From assembly GCF_030689685.1 (NCBI RefSeq), contig NZ_JAUYEY010000048.1, positions 1 through 45,128 of the forward strand: a stretch of 45,128 nucleotides of DNA, in the 5' to 3' direction. Positions 7,789 to 16,751 of this stretch are shown piece by piece. Positions within the stretch are counted from its first letter, which is position 1. The number at the start of each line of letters is the position of its first letter. The notes under the pieces are model-generated. The model was not told the DNA's origin. It searched no databases and was given only the letters and a program-made list of their open reading frames with translations. The translations under genes and the position numbers were made by a program. Origin of the DNA: Polaromonas sp. (GTDB taxonomy: Bacteria; Pseudomonadota; Gammaproteobacteria; Burkholderiales; Burkholderiaceae_C).

Positions 7789-9546
7789 TTGAACAAGCCC
7801 TCGCCTGCCATCATTGCCCAGTCTGCGGTTCGCCGCCTGCCCCGGCTTGCACTGCTGCTGTTTTGCCTGGCCTATGTGCTGCCCGGCTTTCTCGGCCGCA
7901 GCCCCTGGAAAAACGCCGACATCGCCGCGTTTGGCGCCATGCGCGCGCTGGCGTCTGGCCAGACCTCCTGGTTGAGCCCGCAATTGCTGGGCCAGGCAGG
8001 CGAGTTTGAGGCGCTGGCGCCCTACTGGCTGGGCGCCCTGGCCATCAAGGCCCTGCCGTTTCTGGACCCCGCGCTGGCGGTGCGTATCCCTTTCGGTCTG
8101 TTGCTGGCACTGACCCTGCTGTGCACCTGGTATGCGGTGTATTACCTGGCGCGCAGCCCCCAGGCCCAGCCAGTTGCCTTTGCCTTTGGCGGCGAGGCCA
8201 GTCCGGTGGACTACGCCCGCGCCATTGCCGACGCGGCCCTGCTGGCACTGATCGCCAGCCTGGGCCTGGCCCAGCTATCGCACGAAACCACACCGGCCCT
8301 GGCGCAGCTGGCTTTCACTGCGCTGGTTTTCTACGCTATGGCCGCCAGCGCTTACCGCAGTGCCTTCAAGGCGCTGGGTCCGGCACTGGGTCTTGCCGTC
8401 GGGCTTTGCGGCCTGGCCCTGAGCGGTGCACCCACCGTGGCGACGCTCCTGGGCGTCGGCAGCACGTTGATTGCGTTCGGAAGCACGCGCAGTGAACGGC
8501 CTGAAAAGGATCATGCGCACGCCTGGCGCTGGGTGTTTTTGACCGGCACGCTGACACTGGCCGTGGCCGCGCTGGTCCACGCGCTGGACCTCTGGCGCTG
8601 GCGAATCGAAATTCCCGGCCTGGAAACCTCGGCCGATCGCAAGGAATGGCGCAGCCTGGCAAAGCTGCTGATCTGGTTCACTTGGCCCACCTGGCCGCTG
8701 GCCGCCTGGACTTTGTACCGATGGCGCCGGCAATTGACCAGCCGGCATGTGGCCCTGCCGCTGTGGTTTGCGCTGGTGGCGCTGGCTGCCACCGTCACCA
8801 CCACCGCCTCGGACCGCAGCCTGCTCCTGAGCCTGCCGCCCCTGGCTGCGCTGGCCGCCTTTGCCCTGCCCACCTTGAAGCGCAGTGTGGCTTCGTTGAT
8901 CGACTGGTTCACCCTGCTGTTTTTCACCGGCTGCGCTTTTGTGATCTGGGTGATCTGGATCGCCATGCAGACCGGCATGCCGAAACAGCCTGCGGCCAAT
9001 GTGGCCAAACTGGCGCCCGGTTTTGAGCCGAGTTTTTCGTGGCTGGCTTTTCTTGCGGCCGTGGTGGCCACGCTGGCCTGGGCCTGGCTGGTAAAGTGGC
9101 GGGCCGGCCGGCAACGTGCCGCTATCTGGAAGTCCATGGTGTTGCCAGCCGGTGGCGCCACGCTGTGCTGGCTGCTGCTGATGAGCCTGTGGCTGCCGCT
9201 GCTCGACTATGCGCGCAGTTATGCGCCGCTGTCACGGCAAGTGGCAGCCCGCGTCAACCCGGATGCCTGTGTCGAGGTACATGGACTGAACAGCGCGCAG
9301 GTCGCAGCCTTCCAATACCACGGCAAGCTTGAGTTGCGCCAGGCCGGCGCGAAAGCCGCCTGTCCTTATCTGATTGTGGATGCCGATGCCCAGGCGACGC
9401 TCAGCGACACCGTCGACATGCCGGAGTGGGCTTACCTGGCCACCTTGCGCCGGCCCACCGACAAAAATGAAAACGTGGCTTTGTACAAAAGGGTCAGCGT
9501 GGACACGGTCACGCCGGCATCCGCATCGGCCCGCCGCGGGCCGTGA
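7789..9546 (+). CDS. Multi-pass membrane protein, ArnT/PMT-like glycosyltransferase candidate
   Basis: About 585 residues with some ten or more hydrophobic segments. The first is at about residues 18-35, followed by the conserved-looking G-R-S-P-W-K-N-A-D. A C-terminal soluble part (about 490-585) is probably periplasmic. The layout of a first helix, an acidic motif and many helices recalls GT-C transferases such as ArnT, but no catalytic motif can be confirmed. The start is uncertain: TTG at 7789 is used; TTG at 7750 would lie in the U-tract of the preceding terminator; no ATG exists before the first helix. The stop overlaps the MATE gene start (GTGA), suggesting a two-gene operon. The function is not established. 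Confidence 0.7.
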   Translation: MNKPSPAIIAQSAVRRLPRLALLLFCLAYVLPGFLGRSPWKNADIAAFGAMRALASGQTSWLSPQLLGQAGEFEALAPYWLGALAIKALPFLDPALAVRIPFGLLLALTLLCTWYAVYYLARSPQAQPVAFAFGGEASPVDYARAIADAALLALIASLGLAQLSHETTPALAQLAFTALVFYAMAASAYRSAFKALGPALGLAVGLCGLALSGAPTVATLLGVGSTLIAFGSTRSERPEKDHAHAWRWVFLTGTLTLAVAALVHALDLWRWRIEIPGLETSADRKEWRSLAKLLIWFTWPTWPLAAWTLYRWRRQLTSRHVALPLWFALVALAATVTTTASDRSLLLSLPPLAALAAFALPTLKRSVASLIDWFTLLFFTGCAFVIWVIWIAMQTGMPKQPAANVAKLAPGFEPSFSWLAFLAAVVATLAWAWLVKWRAGRQRAAIWKSMVLPAGGATLCWLLLMSLWLPLLDYARSYAPLSRQVAARVNPDACVEVHGLNSAQVAAFQYHGKLELRQAGAKAACPYLIVDADAQATLSDTVDMPEWAYLATLRRPTDKNENVALYKRVSVDTVTPASASARRGP

Positions 9547-10916
9547 GCGAACTCAGGCTCATCAGCAAACACGCCGGCACGGTGCTGGTTGGCCAGCTCG
9601 CCGTCATGGCCTTCGGCGTGGTAGATACCGTCATCGCTGGCCGCTACAGCGACCAGGCCCTGGCGGCGCTGTCGGTGGGCTCCGCCATCTACATCAGTGT
9701 GTACGTGGGTTTGATCGGCATCGTGCAGGCGCTGCTGCCGATCTGGGCCGAGTTGCACGGCGCGCGGCGGCCGGAAGCACTGGGCGCCTCCCTCAGGCAA
9801 AGCCTCTACCTGTGCGCCCTGCTGACGCTCGCCGGTGTCGCCGCCCTGCTTTCGCCCGGCCCCTTGCTGCGCTGGGCGCAGGTGCCCGAGGCGATGCAAG
9901 GCGAGGTCAGACAGTACTTGGCCGTCCTGGCAGTGGCTTTGTTGCCCTCGTTGCTGTTTCGTATCTATAGCACCTTCAATCAGTCGCTGGGCCATCCCCT
10001 GCTGATCACCGCGCTGCAACTGGGCGCGCTGCTGGTGAAAATTCCCTTGTCCATCTGGCTGGTCGCCGGCGGCGGTGGCCTAGCGCCGCTGGGCGTGGTC
10101 GGCTGCGCCTGGGCCACGCTGGTGGTCAACTACGGCCTGATGCTTTTTGCGTTGCTGATGCTGCGCACCCAAGGCTTGTACCACCCCTATCTTCTGTGGG
10201 TGGCCATGGAAAAACTCGACTGGCGCCAAATTGGCGGCTTCGTCCGCCTCGGTATTCCAGGCGGCATGGCCTACCTGGTGGAGGTCACGTCCTTCACGCT
10301 GATGGCCCTGTTCATCGCACGCCTGGGCACCACAGCGTCGGCCAGCCACCAGATCGCCGCCAGCATGGCTTCGGTGCTGTACATGGTGCCGCTGTCCATC
10401 GCCATCGCCTGCAGCGCGCGCGTGTCGTTCTGGACAGGCGCCGGCCAGTCAGCCCAGGCCGCACGTGCAGTTTGGACAGGTTTTAGGCTTGTAGCCCTTA
10501 CTGCCATTACGTTATCCGCTATTTTATTGATAGCAAGTCGAAGCATCGCCGGACTCTACTCGGCAACGCCCGCTGTGGCACAACTGGCGGCCGGGCTGCT
10601 GCTGTGGGTGGCTGTTTACCATGTGGGCGACGCCATGCAAGCGGTCTGCGGGTTCCTGCTTCGCTGCTACCGCATTACCTTCACGCCGCTGTTGCTTTAC
10701 GCGGTCATGCTGTGGGGCCTGGGCCTTCTGGGCGGCTATACCTTGGCTTACCAGGGGCTGGGGCCCTACCCGGCGATGCCATCGGCCGTGAGCTTCTGGG
10801 CCGCGAGCACCGCCGGCATGGCTTTGGTCGCGCTAAGCCTGGCCGGGCTGCTGTGGTACGCCGTCCGGCGCAGCACCCGCAGCGCGGTCAAGTCGGAAGC
10901 TGCCGCAACCGCGTAG
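9543..10916 (+). CDS. MATE family efflux transporter (NorM/DinF-like)
   Basis: The 457-residue inner-membrane exporter uses an ion gradient to expel organic cations. It has about twelve hydrophobic helices in two homologous halves. The N-terminal H-A-G-T-V-L-V-G-Q-L-A-V-M-A-F-G-V-V-D-T is typical of the family. The GTG start overlaps the previous stop. Residues about 313-332 are encoded by a copy of dispersed repeat family A (10479-10537), where local base use is visibly more AT-rich than the rest of the gene. The 3' end overlaps the convergent phoR by 29 bp. The substrate is unknown. Confidence 0.9.
   Translation: MSELRLISKHAGTVLVGQLAVMAFGVVDTVIAGRYSDQALAALSVGSAIYISVYVGLIGIVQALLPIWAELHGARRPEALGASLRQSLYLCALLTLAGVAALLSPGPLLRWAQVPEAMQGEVRQYLAVLAVALLPSLLFRIYSTFNQSLGHPLLITALQLGALLVKIPLSIWLVAGGGGLAPLGVVGCAWATLVVNYGLMLFALLMLRTQGLYHPYLLWVAMEKLDWRQIGGFVRLGIPGGMAYLVEVTSFTLMALFIARLGTTASASHQIAASMASVLYMVPLSIAIACSARVSFWTGAGQSAQAARAVWTGFRLVALTAITLSAILLIASRSIAGLYSATPAVAQLAAGLLLWVAVYHVGDAMQAVCGFLLRCYRITFTPLLLYAVMLWGLGLLGGYTLAYQGLGPYPAMPSAVSFWAASTAGMALVALSLAGLLWYAVRRSTRSAVKSEAAATA
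10479..10537 (-). repeat. Dispersed repeat family A, copy inside the MATE gene
   Basis: It contains AGCCC, a 19-bp middle, then CGCTATTTTATTGATAGCAA. The same order and spacing occur at 34826-34885 and 32545-32601. It is translated in frame within the transporter. Confidence 0.6.
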
Positions 10917-12213
10917 CCGGAAACACCATCGAAAACCGTGAGCCCTGACCGGGCTGGCTTTCGATCTGCAGCTCGGCGCCGTGGCGCTGCGTCACATGTT
11001 TGACAATCGCCAGACCCAGGCCGGTGCCGCCGGTCTCGCGCGAGCGGCTGCGGTCGATGCGGTAAAAGCGCTCGGTCAGACGTGGAATATGTTCAGGAGC
11101 GATGCCCGGCCCTGAATCCCTGACCGAAAACTCTGCCCGCCCGTCCGCAAGGTTTTGCCACCGGACTTCTATGCACCCACCTGCGGGGGTGTAACGCACC
11201 GCATTACTCACCAGGTTGGTCATGGCGCTCAATAGCTCCGAATGAGACCCTGCAATATCGCATTGACCTTGCTGCAGAAAGTTCATGTCATGGCTTTGCG
11301 TCACCAACATGCGCGACAGATCCCTGCCGTCCTGCTCACACTGCCCCATCAGTTGGGAAACAGGCAACCATTCGTTTGTTCCCGGCGGGGGACTCCCCTC
11401 CAGCTTGGACAGCGTCAACAAATCACTTACCAGCGTTTGCATGCGCCGCGCTTGCTGCGCCATCAAGTCCAGATAACGCGCGCGCTCGTCGTCGTTCAGT
11501 GGCAGCGTTTGCAGGGTCTCGACAAACCCACCCAACACCGTCAGCGGTGTGCGGATTTCATGCGAGACGTTGGCGACAAAATCGCGGCGCATGACCTCCG
11601 CCTGTTGCACCGAGGTGACATCACGCGAAAGCAACAGCTTGCGCCCCTCGCCATAACGGTGCAAATGAACAGCCAGTTGCACGGGTCGGCTCGACGTGCT
11701 GCGTGGGCCGCGAATCACAATATCGCCGGCGAAATCGTCACCGTTGAGGTACGCAACAAACTCGGGGTCGCGCAGCAAGTTGCCAATATGTTGCAGGACA
11801 TCGCGCTGCTGGTCAAATCCGAAATGACCCGCCGCAGTTTCATTGCACCACTCAATGCCGTCCTGCGCGTCGAGCAGGACCACCCCGTTGGGGGACGCCT
11901 GGATGGCAGCCAAAAAGTCGTTGAGACGATCCCGGTTTTCAATGATTTGCCGGTCGCGCGATTTGGTCAAACGCCAAGTCCGGTCCGCCACTTCCCCCCA
12001 CAGTCCACCTGCTCGGACAGGGGAGCTGGCGTCGCCTTTCTTCAGCCAGGCCAGCAAACGCATGCCTCGCCGCAGATCAACCAGCACCCACAGTGCGCTG
12101 GCCAGCACAATGCCCAGCACCATGCCATTGCGCGAATCAACCAGCGGTAAAAACTGTCCCAGAACAGCGCCAGCGAGCTGAAAAAGAAAAAAGCGAAATA
12201 CGCGCCAAACCAT
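10888..12213 (-). CDS. phoR: Phosphate regulon sensor histidine kinase PhoR
   Basis: The 441-residue inner-membrane kinase/phosphatase acts on PhoB. Two N-terminal hydrophobic segments (about 6-24 and 30-46) anchor it without a large periplasmic domain, as in other PhoR proteins. A PAS domain (about 98-205) follows. The H-box F-V-A-N-V-S-H-E-I-R has His218, and the N, G1 and G2 boxes (N-L-V-S-N-A-V-R-Y, D-S-G-P-G-I, G-T-G-L-G-L-A-I) complete the ATPase domain. It lies downstream of phoB, but a 264-bp repeat-like element separates the two, so its expression may be partly uncoupled. ATG at 12213 has no strong ribosome site. It overlaps the convergent MATE gene. Confidence 0.95.
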   Translation of the reverse strand: MVWRVFRFFLFQLAGAVLGQFLPLVDSRNGMVLGIVLASALWVLVDLRRGMRLLAWLKKGDASSPVRAGGLWGEVADRTWRLTKSRDRQIIENRDRLNDFLAAIQASPNGVVLLDAQDGIEWCNETAAGHFGFDQQRDVLQHIGNLLRDPEFVAYLNGDDFAGDIVIRGPRSTSSRPVQLAVHLHRYGEGRKLLLSRDVTSVQQAEVMRRDFVANVSHEIRTPLTVLGGFVETLQTLPLNDDERARYLDLMAQQARRMQTLVSDLLTLSKLEGSPPPGTNEWLPVSQLMGQCEQDGRDLSRMLVTQSHDMNFLQQGQCDIAGSHSELLSAMTNLVSNAVRYTPAGGCIEVRWQNLADGRAEFSVRDSGPGIAPEHIPRLTERFYRIDRSRSRETGGTGLGLAIVKHVTQRHGAELQIESQPGQGSRFSMVFPATRLRQLPT

Positions 12214-12244
12214 GCAGCGATTGTGAAGGAAAGCGCTGGGCTAC

Positions 12245-12508
12245 GGCCTGTTCACACTATGGAGGCAAGTGCGAACGTGGTGAAAGCGGCGCCAATCAAG
12301 GCGCGCGACGACACCCAGACCAGGTGTCTGGGTTAAGAGTGAAACGCAGAGTGGCGTTGTTTTCACCCCGTTCCCTCTAGGGCGCGGCCAAAAAAGGCCA
12401 TGCGCAGTGTTGCAAAGCCTTGCCGGGCGCCAGCCCGGCTGCATTTTGCGCCTCGCGCATGACCTTTTTGACTCGCAACGCATCTTGCATCAATAGTATG
12501 AACAGGCC
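12245..12508. mobile_element. MITE-like element between phoB and phoR
   Basis: The ends are inverted repeats: GGCCTGTTCACACTAT at 12245-12260 against GGCCTGTTCATACTAT read on the - strand from 12508. They continue as GA(G/T)GCAAG and TGCG with one base inserted, about 30 bp at roughly 85-90% identity. Inside are a perfect GCCGGGC/GCCCGGC hairpin, an ACCCAGAC/GTCTGGGT hairpin and a short GGCC hairpin. Its right end touches the phoB stop codon. No transposase is present. An 80-codon open frame on the - strand (12241-12483) is probably not a gene. Confidence 0.65.
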
Positions 12509-13204
12509 CTATGCGGAAGGCGTTGCAGTCATGCGATAACCTGCACCGCGAACAGTCTCGACCATATTGCCGGCCGCACCGAGCGCCTCGCGCAGCCGCT
12601 TGACGTGCACATCAACGGTCCGCTCCTCAATGAACACATGGTCGCCCCAGACCTTGTCGAGCAACTGTCCACGGCTGTGGACACGTTCGGCATGTTTCAT
12701 CAGGTAATGCAGCAGCTTGAATTCGGTCGGGCCAAGTTTCAGGCCCTGGCCCTGATAAGACACTCTGTAAGTTGCGGCGTCGAGCTCCAGCGCGTCGAGC
12801 GTCACACTTTCGTTGCTTTGCTCAGGTGCACGCCTGCGCAATACCGCGCGGATGCGGGCCAACAGCTCCTGCGTCGAGAAGGGCTTGGTAACGTAGTCAT
12901 CGGCGCCGGCGTCCAGACCCGCAATCTTGTCGGGCTCGTCGCCGCGCGCGGTGAGCATCAAAATCGGCACCTGCCTTGTTCTGGCATGCGCTCGCCATTT
13001 TTTTGCGAGCGAAAGTCCGCTCTGCCCCGGGAGCATCCAGTCAAGCAAAATCACGTCGGGCAACACGGCTTCGAGCTCACGCTGGGCGGCTTCGCCGTCA
13101 ATCGCCCAAATAGGCTGGAAACCGTTGTGGCGCAAATTGACAGCGATCAGTTCAGCAATTGCTGGCTCGTCTTCAACCACAAGAATTCGGGGCACAGTTT
13201 TCAT
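12509..13204 (-). CDS. phoB: Phosphate regulon response regulator PhoB
   Basis: The 231-residue OmpR/PhoB-type regulator has an N-terminal receiver with the acidic pair E-D-E near residue 12, phospho-acceptor Asp55 (L-L-D-W-M-L-P-G) and the T-K-P-F lysine. The C-terminal winged helix (about 130-225) carries E-R-T-V-D-V-H-V-K-R-L-R, the DNA recognition helix typical of PhoB. ATG at 13204 is preferred over GTG at 13210. It follows phoU by 17 bp, so it should be part of the pst operon. It is the likely binder of the Pho boxes found upstream of pstS, ppk1 and phoX. A repeat-like element begins directly after its stop. Confidence 0.96.
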   Translation of the reverse strand: MKTVPRILVVEDEPAIAELIAVNLRHNGFQPIWAIDGEAAQRELEAVLPDVILLDWMLPGQSGLSLAKKWRAHARTRQVPILMLTARGDEPDKIAGLDAGADDYVTKPFSTQELLARIRAVLRRRAPEQSNESVTLDALELDAATYRVSYQGQGLKLGPTEFKLLHYLMKHAERVHSRGQLLDKVWGDHVFIEERTVDVHVKRLREALGAAGNMVETVRGAGYRMTATPSA

Positions 13205-13221
13205 CAGCACACCGTTTGCAG

Positions 13222-13923
13222 TTAACGAACCATGGATTCGATGGTTTCCATGGAGGTATGACGGACATCCGCACCTTTCACCACGTAAATAATGAACTCG
13301 GCAATGTTTTTTGCATGGTCGCCGATCCGCTCGATAGCTTTGGCCACAAACAGCAGGTCCAGGCTGGAGGAGATGGTGCGCGGGTCTTCCATCATGTATG
13401 TGATCAGCTTTCGGACAAAGCCGTCGAACTCCTTGTCAATCGCATCGTCTTCCTTGAGGATGGACACGGCCACGGTGACATCGAGTCGGGCAAAGGCATC
13501 GAGCGCCTTGCGCAGCAGGCCAGATGCCAGATCCGCCGCAATGCGCAGTTCGGAAGAAGGCAAAGTGCGGGCGGCTCCGCTGTCGATGATGGATCGCACC
13601 ATACGCGCTATTTTTTCCGCCTCGTCGCCCGCACGCTCCAGATTGGCCGTGGTTTTGGAAATCGCAATCAGCAGACGCAGATCCCGCGCCGTTGGCTGAC
13701 GGCGGGCAATGATCGAAGACAGCTCCTTGTCAATCTCGATTTCCATGACATTGACGCGCGCTTCCATCTCGGTCACTTCAGCTGCGGCCTCGGCGCTAGA
13801 CTGCGCCAGCGCATAAACGGCCGTACGAATCTGGGACTCGACCAGACCGCCCATTTCCATGACACGGGTGGAGACGCTGGTCAGTTCGCTGTCGAACTGG
13901 CTGGACAGATGTTTGTCACTCAT
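13222..13923 (-). CDS. phoU: Phosphate signalling protein PhoU
   Basis: The 233-residue cytoplasmic protein has two three-helix PhoU repeats. It couples the PstSCAB transporter state to PhoR, keeping the regulon off when phosphate is plentiful. The E-x-x-x-D metal-cluster motifs of each repeat are visible as E-R-A-G-D-E-A-E and E-R-I-G-D-H-A-K-N-I-A. The ATG at 13923 lies 2 bp after the pstB stop, with GGAAGG upstream, in preference to a TTG two codons earlier. Its length is standard. Confidence 0.96.
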   Translation of the reverse strand: MSDKHLSSQFDSELTSVSTRVMEMGGLVESQIRTAVYALAQSSAEAAAEVTEMEARVNVMEIEIDKELSSIIARRQPTARDLRLLIAISKTTANLERAGDEAEKIARMVRSIIDSGAARTLPSSELRIAADLASGLLRKALDAFARLDVTVAVSILKEDDAIDKEFDGFVRKLITYMMEDPRTISSSLDLLFVAKAIERIGDHAKNIAEFIIYVVKGADVRHTSMETIESMVR

Positions 13924-13925
13924 GA

Positions 13926-14714
13926 TCAACCAAACCTTCCTGTGATGTAGTCTTCAGTTTCCTGCCGTTTGGGCTTGAGGAATATTTGGTCGGTCTCGCC
14001 AAACTCGATCAGTTCGCCCAGGTACATGTACGCGGTGTAGTCGCTACAGCGCGCCGCCTGCTGCATATTGTGTGTGACGATGGCAATCGTGTAATCCTGC
14101 TTGAGTTCATGCACCAACTCCTCCACCTTGCCGGTGGAGATCGGGTCCAGCGCGGAAGTTGGCTCATCGAGCAACAGCACCGAAGGCTTGACCGCCACAC
14201 TGCGTGCGATGCAAAGGCGCTGCTGCTGGCCACCGGACAGGGACAGGCCACTCTGGCTCAGTTTGTCCTTGACCTCATTCCACAGTGCCGCCTTGGACAG
14301 TGCCCACTCCACGCGGTCATCCATTTCACCCTTGCTCAAATTTTCATACAACTTCACGCCAAAGGCGATGTTGTCGTAAATCGACATTGGAAACGGCGTG
14401 GGCTTCTGGAAAACCATGCCGATGCGAGCGCGCAGCAGATTGATGTCCTGCTTGGGATCCAGGATGTTTTGACCATAGAAGTTGATCTGGCCTTCGGCGC
14501 GCTGCCCAGGATAAAGGCTGTACATGCGATTGAGCGTACGCAGCAAGGTGGACTTGCCGCAACCCGACGGGCCGATGAAAGCCGTGACCTTGCGTTCCTC
14601 GATGTTGAGGTTAACGTCCTTGAGGCCTTGAAATTTTCCGTAAAAGAAATGGAGCTTGCGCAGTTCAAGTGCGTTTTTTTTTGCTTGGACAGCGGCTGGG
14701 GGGATATCGGGCAT
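13926..14714 (-). CDS. pstB: Phosphate ABC transporter ATP-binding protein PstB
   Basis: The 262-residue cytoplasmic ATPase powers high-affinity phosphate uptake. It has Walker [11 protein letters not shown]-loop F-Q-K-P-T-P-F-P, signature L-S-G-G-Q-Q-Q-R, Walker B L-L-L-D-E-P and a switch His in T-H-N-M. These match PstB closely, including F-P-M-S-I-Y-D-N. The ATG at 14714 gives the family's usual length. A TTG at 14771 that overlaps the pstA stop (TTGA) would add 19 residues and remains possible. Confidence 0.96.
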   Translation of the reverse strand: MPDIPPAAVQAKKNALELRKLHFFYGKFQGLKDVNLNIEERKVTAFIGPSGCGKSTLLRTLNRMYSLYPGQRAEGQINFYGQNILDPKQDINLLRARIGMVFQKPTPFPMSIYDNIAFGVKLYENLSKGEMDDRVEWALSKAALWNEVKDKLSQSGLSLSGGQQQRLCIARSVAVKPSVLLLDEPTSALDPISTGKVEELVHELKQDYTIAIVTHNMQQAARCSDYTAYMYLGELIEFGETDQIFLKPKRQETEDYITGRFG

Positions 14715-14767
14715 GGTTAAGTCCAGGTCTTGAAAGGGCAAAGTTTTGAGCAACGGAGGACGGCGGC

Positions 14768-15622
14768 TCAAACCGACGTCTTCTCACGCAGGAACACGCG
14801 TGCAACGATATTGAGCACAAGTACCGAGAGAGTGATGAGCAGTGCGCCTCCCCAGGCCAGACGTATCCAGTTGTCGTAGGGGCTGAGCGCAAACTGGAAG
14901 ATCACCACCGGCAAGTTGGCCATGGGCGCGCCCATGTTGATGCTGAAGAACTGGTTGTTAAGCGCGGTGAACAACAGCGGGGCGGTTTCCCCACTCATGC
15001 GGGCGACCGCGAGCAACAAACCAGTCAACACGCCGCTTCTGGCAGCGCGCAGCGTGACCAGCGTGGCCACCTTCCAGCGAGGAGCGCCTAGCGCAAAAGC
15101 CGCTTCACGCAAACTGCCGGGCACCAGACGCATCATGTTTTCGGTGGTGCGCACCACCACCGGCACTGCAATCAAAGACAAGGCCAAGCTGCCAGCCCAC
15201 CCGGAAAAATTACCCACAGTGGCCACTGCGATGGCGTACACAAACAGCCCCAGCACGATCGAGGGGGCGGAAAGCATGATGTCCGTGACAAAACGTGTCA
15301 ACTCGGCCGTCTTGCTCCGGTCACCGTACTCGGCCAAATACACGCCGGCAAAGACACCGATGGGCGTCGACACCAGTACTGCGAAGCCGACCATCATCAG
15401 GCTACCCACGATGGCGTTGGCCAGACCGCCACCCTCGCTGCCCGGCGCCGGGGTGGACTGAGTGAACATGTTCCAGTCCAGCGCAGCAAAGCCGTTGGCA
15501 AACAGCACGCTCAGAATCCACAGCAGCACGACCAGACCGAGCACCATGGCGCCCATCGAAAGGGTCAGCCCGATGGCGTTGGAGCGCCTGCGGGTAGTGT
15601 AGAGTTGTTGATTGAATTTCAT
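14768..15622 (-). CDS. pstA: Phosphate ABC transporter permease PstA
   Basis: The 284-residue inner-membrane subunit has six hydrophobic segments and the EAA loop ([12 protein letters not shown], about residues 175-186) that contacts PstB. The following [13 protein letters not shown] is a PstA hallmark. ATG at 15622 is chosen over the TTG at 15625; GGGAAG lies upstream. It lies between pstC (37 bp away) and pstB in the usual order. Confidence 0.95.
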   Translation of the reverse strand: MKFNQQLYTTRRRSNAIGLTLSMGAMVLGLVVLLWILSVLFANGFAALDWNMFTQSTPAPGSEGGGLANAIVGSLMMVGFAVLVSTPIGVFAGVYLAEYGDRSKTAELTRFVTDIMLSAPSIVLGLFVYAIAVATVGNFSGWAGSLALSLIAVPVVVRTTENMMRLVPGSLREAAFALGAPRWKVATLVTLRAARSGVLTGLLLAVARMSGETAPLLFTALNNQFFSINMGAPMANLPVVIFQFALSPYDNWIRLAWGGALLITLSVLVLNIVARVFLREKTSV

Positions 15623-15659
15623 CAAGGCTTCCCGGTTTTTTGGAGTGGCGCAAGCGGGC

Positions 15660-16658
15660 TCAAATGCCCTTGGCTTTTTCGGCGCGCAGCATCAATATCT
15701 TGGCGAGCGAAAGCACGATGAAAGTGATGACAAAGAGCAGAAAGCCCAGCGCAAACAGCGTGGAAAGATGGAAGTCAGCCGCCTCTCCAAACTCGTTGGC
15801 CAGCGTGGAGGCGATCGAGGTGCCGGGCGAGAACAACGAAGTCGGCATGCGATTGGCGTTACCTATCACAAAAGTGACCGCCATGGTCTCACCCAAGGCA
15901 CGACCCAAACCGAGCATGATCCCGCCAATGACGCCCTTTTGAGTGTAGGGCAGGACAATCCGGCTGACCACTTCCCAGGTGGTACATCCCAGACCGTAGG
16001 CCGATTCACGCAGGATGGGCGGCACGATCTCGAACACGTCGCGCATCACAGCAGCTACAAACGGCAGAACCATGAAAGCCAGCACAATGCCGGCGGCCAG
16101 AATGCCAAAACCGTTGGTACTGCCGCCGAACAGAAAGCCCACCAGAGGCATACCGCCCAACAATTGCTGCACCGGCATCTGGAAGTAATCGGCGAACAGC
16201 GGCGCAAACACAAACAGGCCGAACATGCCGTAAATGATCGACGGCACCGCCGCCAACAGCTCCACCGCTGTGCCCAGCGGGCGACGCAGCCAGACGGGGC
16301 AGGTTTCCGTGAGAAACAGCGCGATGCCAAAAGCCAGCGGCACGGCAATCAGCATGGCAAGACCGGCGCTAGCGATGGTGCCGACAATGGCAATCGCCGC
16401 GCCGAATTCCTCGTTGATGATGTCCCATTCAACGCGCCAGATGAAGTTGAAGCCGAACTTCTGAAACGTGGGCCAGGCGTTGATGAACAGGGAGACGATG
16501 ATGCCCACAAGGGCGATCAGCACCAGCAACGAAAAGCTCTGGGTGACGCGGTGAAACAGAATATCTTGAAACCGTTGCCGTCTGGCAATCGACGCCATGT
16601 TGGGGTTGGCAATCTCGACAGGCACATTTAGCGGATTCATGGTGATTTCCACGCTCAT
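15660..16658 (-). CDS. pstC: Phosphate ABC transporter permease PstC
   Basis: The 332-residue inner-membrane partner of PstA has six membrane segments, an EAA loop ([12 protein letters not shown]) and the PstC-typical [16 protein letters not shown]. The ATG at 16658 is preferred because GGGAG stands 5 bp before it. ATG at 16670 gives four more residues but has no ribosome site. An intergenic hairpin separates it from pstS. Confidence 0.95.
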   Translation of the reverse strand: MSVEITMNPLNVPVEIANPNMASIARRQRFQDILFHRVTQSFSLLVLIALVGIIVSLFINAWPTFQKFGFNFIWRVEWDIINEEFGAAIAIVGTIASAGLAMLIAVPLAFGIALFLTETCPVWLRRPLGTAVELLAAVPSIIYGMFGLFVFAPLFADYFQMPVQQLLGGMPLVGFLFGGSTNGFGILAAGIVLAFMVLPFVAAVMRDVFEIVPPILRESAYGLGCTTWEVVSRIVLPYTQKGVIGGIMLGLGRALGETMAVTFVIGNANRMPTSLFSPGTSIASTLANEFGEAADFHLSTLFALGFLLFVITFIVLSLAKILMLRAEKAKGI

Positions 16659-16695
16659 TTTGACTCCCATGTGAGGTCATCCAATCTGATAAACC

Positions 16696-16732
16696 GACAT
16701 CTGCCGCCAGCGCATGCCAGCCGGCGGATGTC
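16696..16732 (-). repeat. Intercistronic hairpin between pstS and pstC
   Basis: Arms 16696-16708 and 16720-16732 pair over 13 bp with two non-matching positions (GACATC / GATGTC outer part perfect) around an 11-nt loop. No U-run follows. Such stems usually protect the upstream mRNA, which would favour PstS over the permeases. Confidence 0.55.
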
Positions 16733-16751
16733 ATTTCAGGATTAGTTCAAC

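Noticed and set aside
12241..12483. 80-codon - strand frame in the phoB-phoR element
   Set aside because: It lies within the inverted-repeat element and runs to its end, has no ribosome site, and is best explained as repeat sequence that happens to be open.
15612..16631. 339-codon + strand frame opposite pstC
   Set aside because: Its Gln/His/Arg-rich composition is typical of antisense reading; the pstC product is unmistakable.
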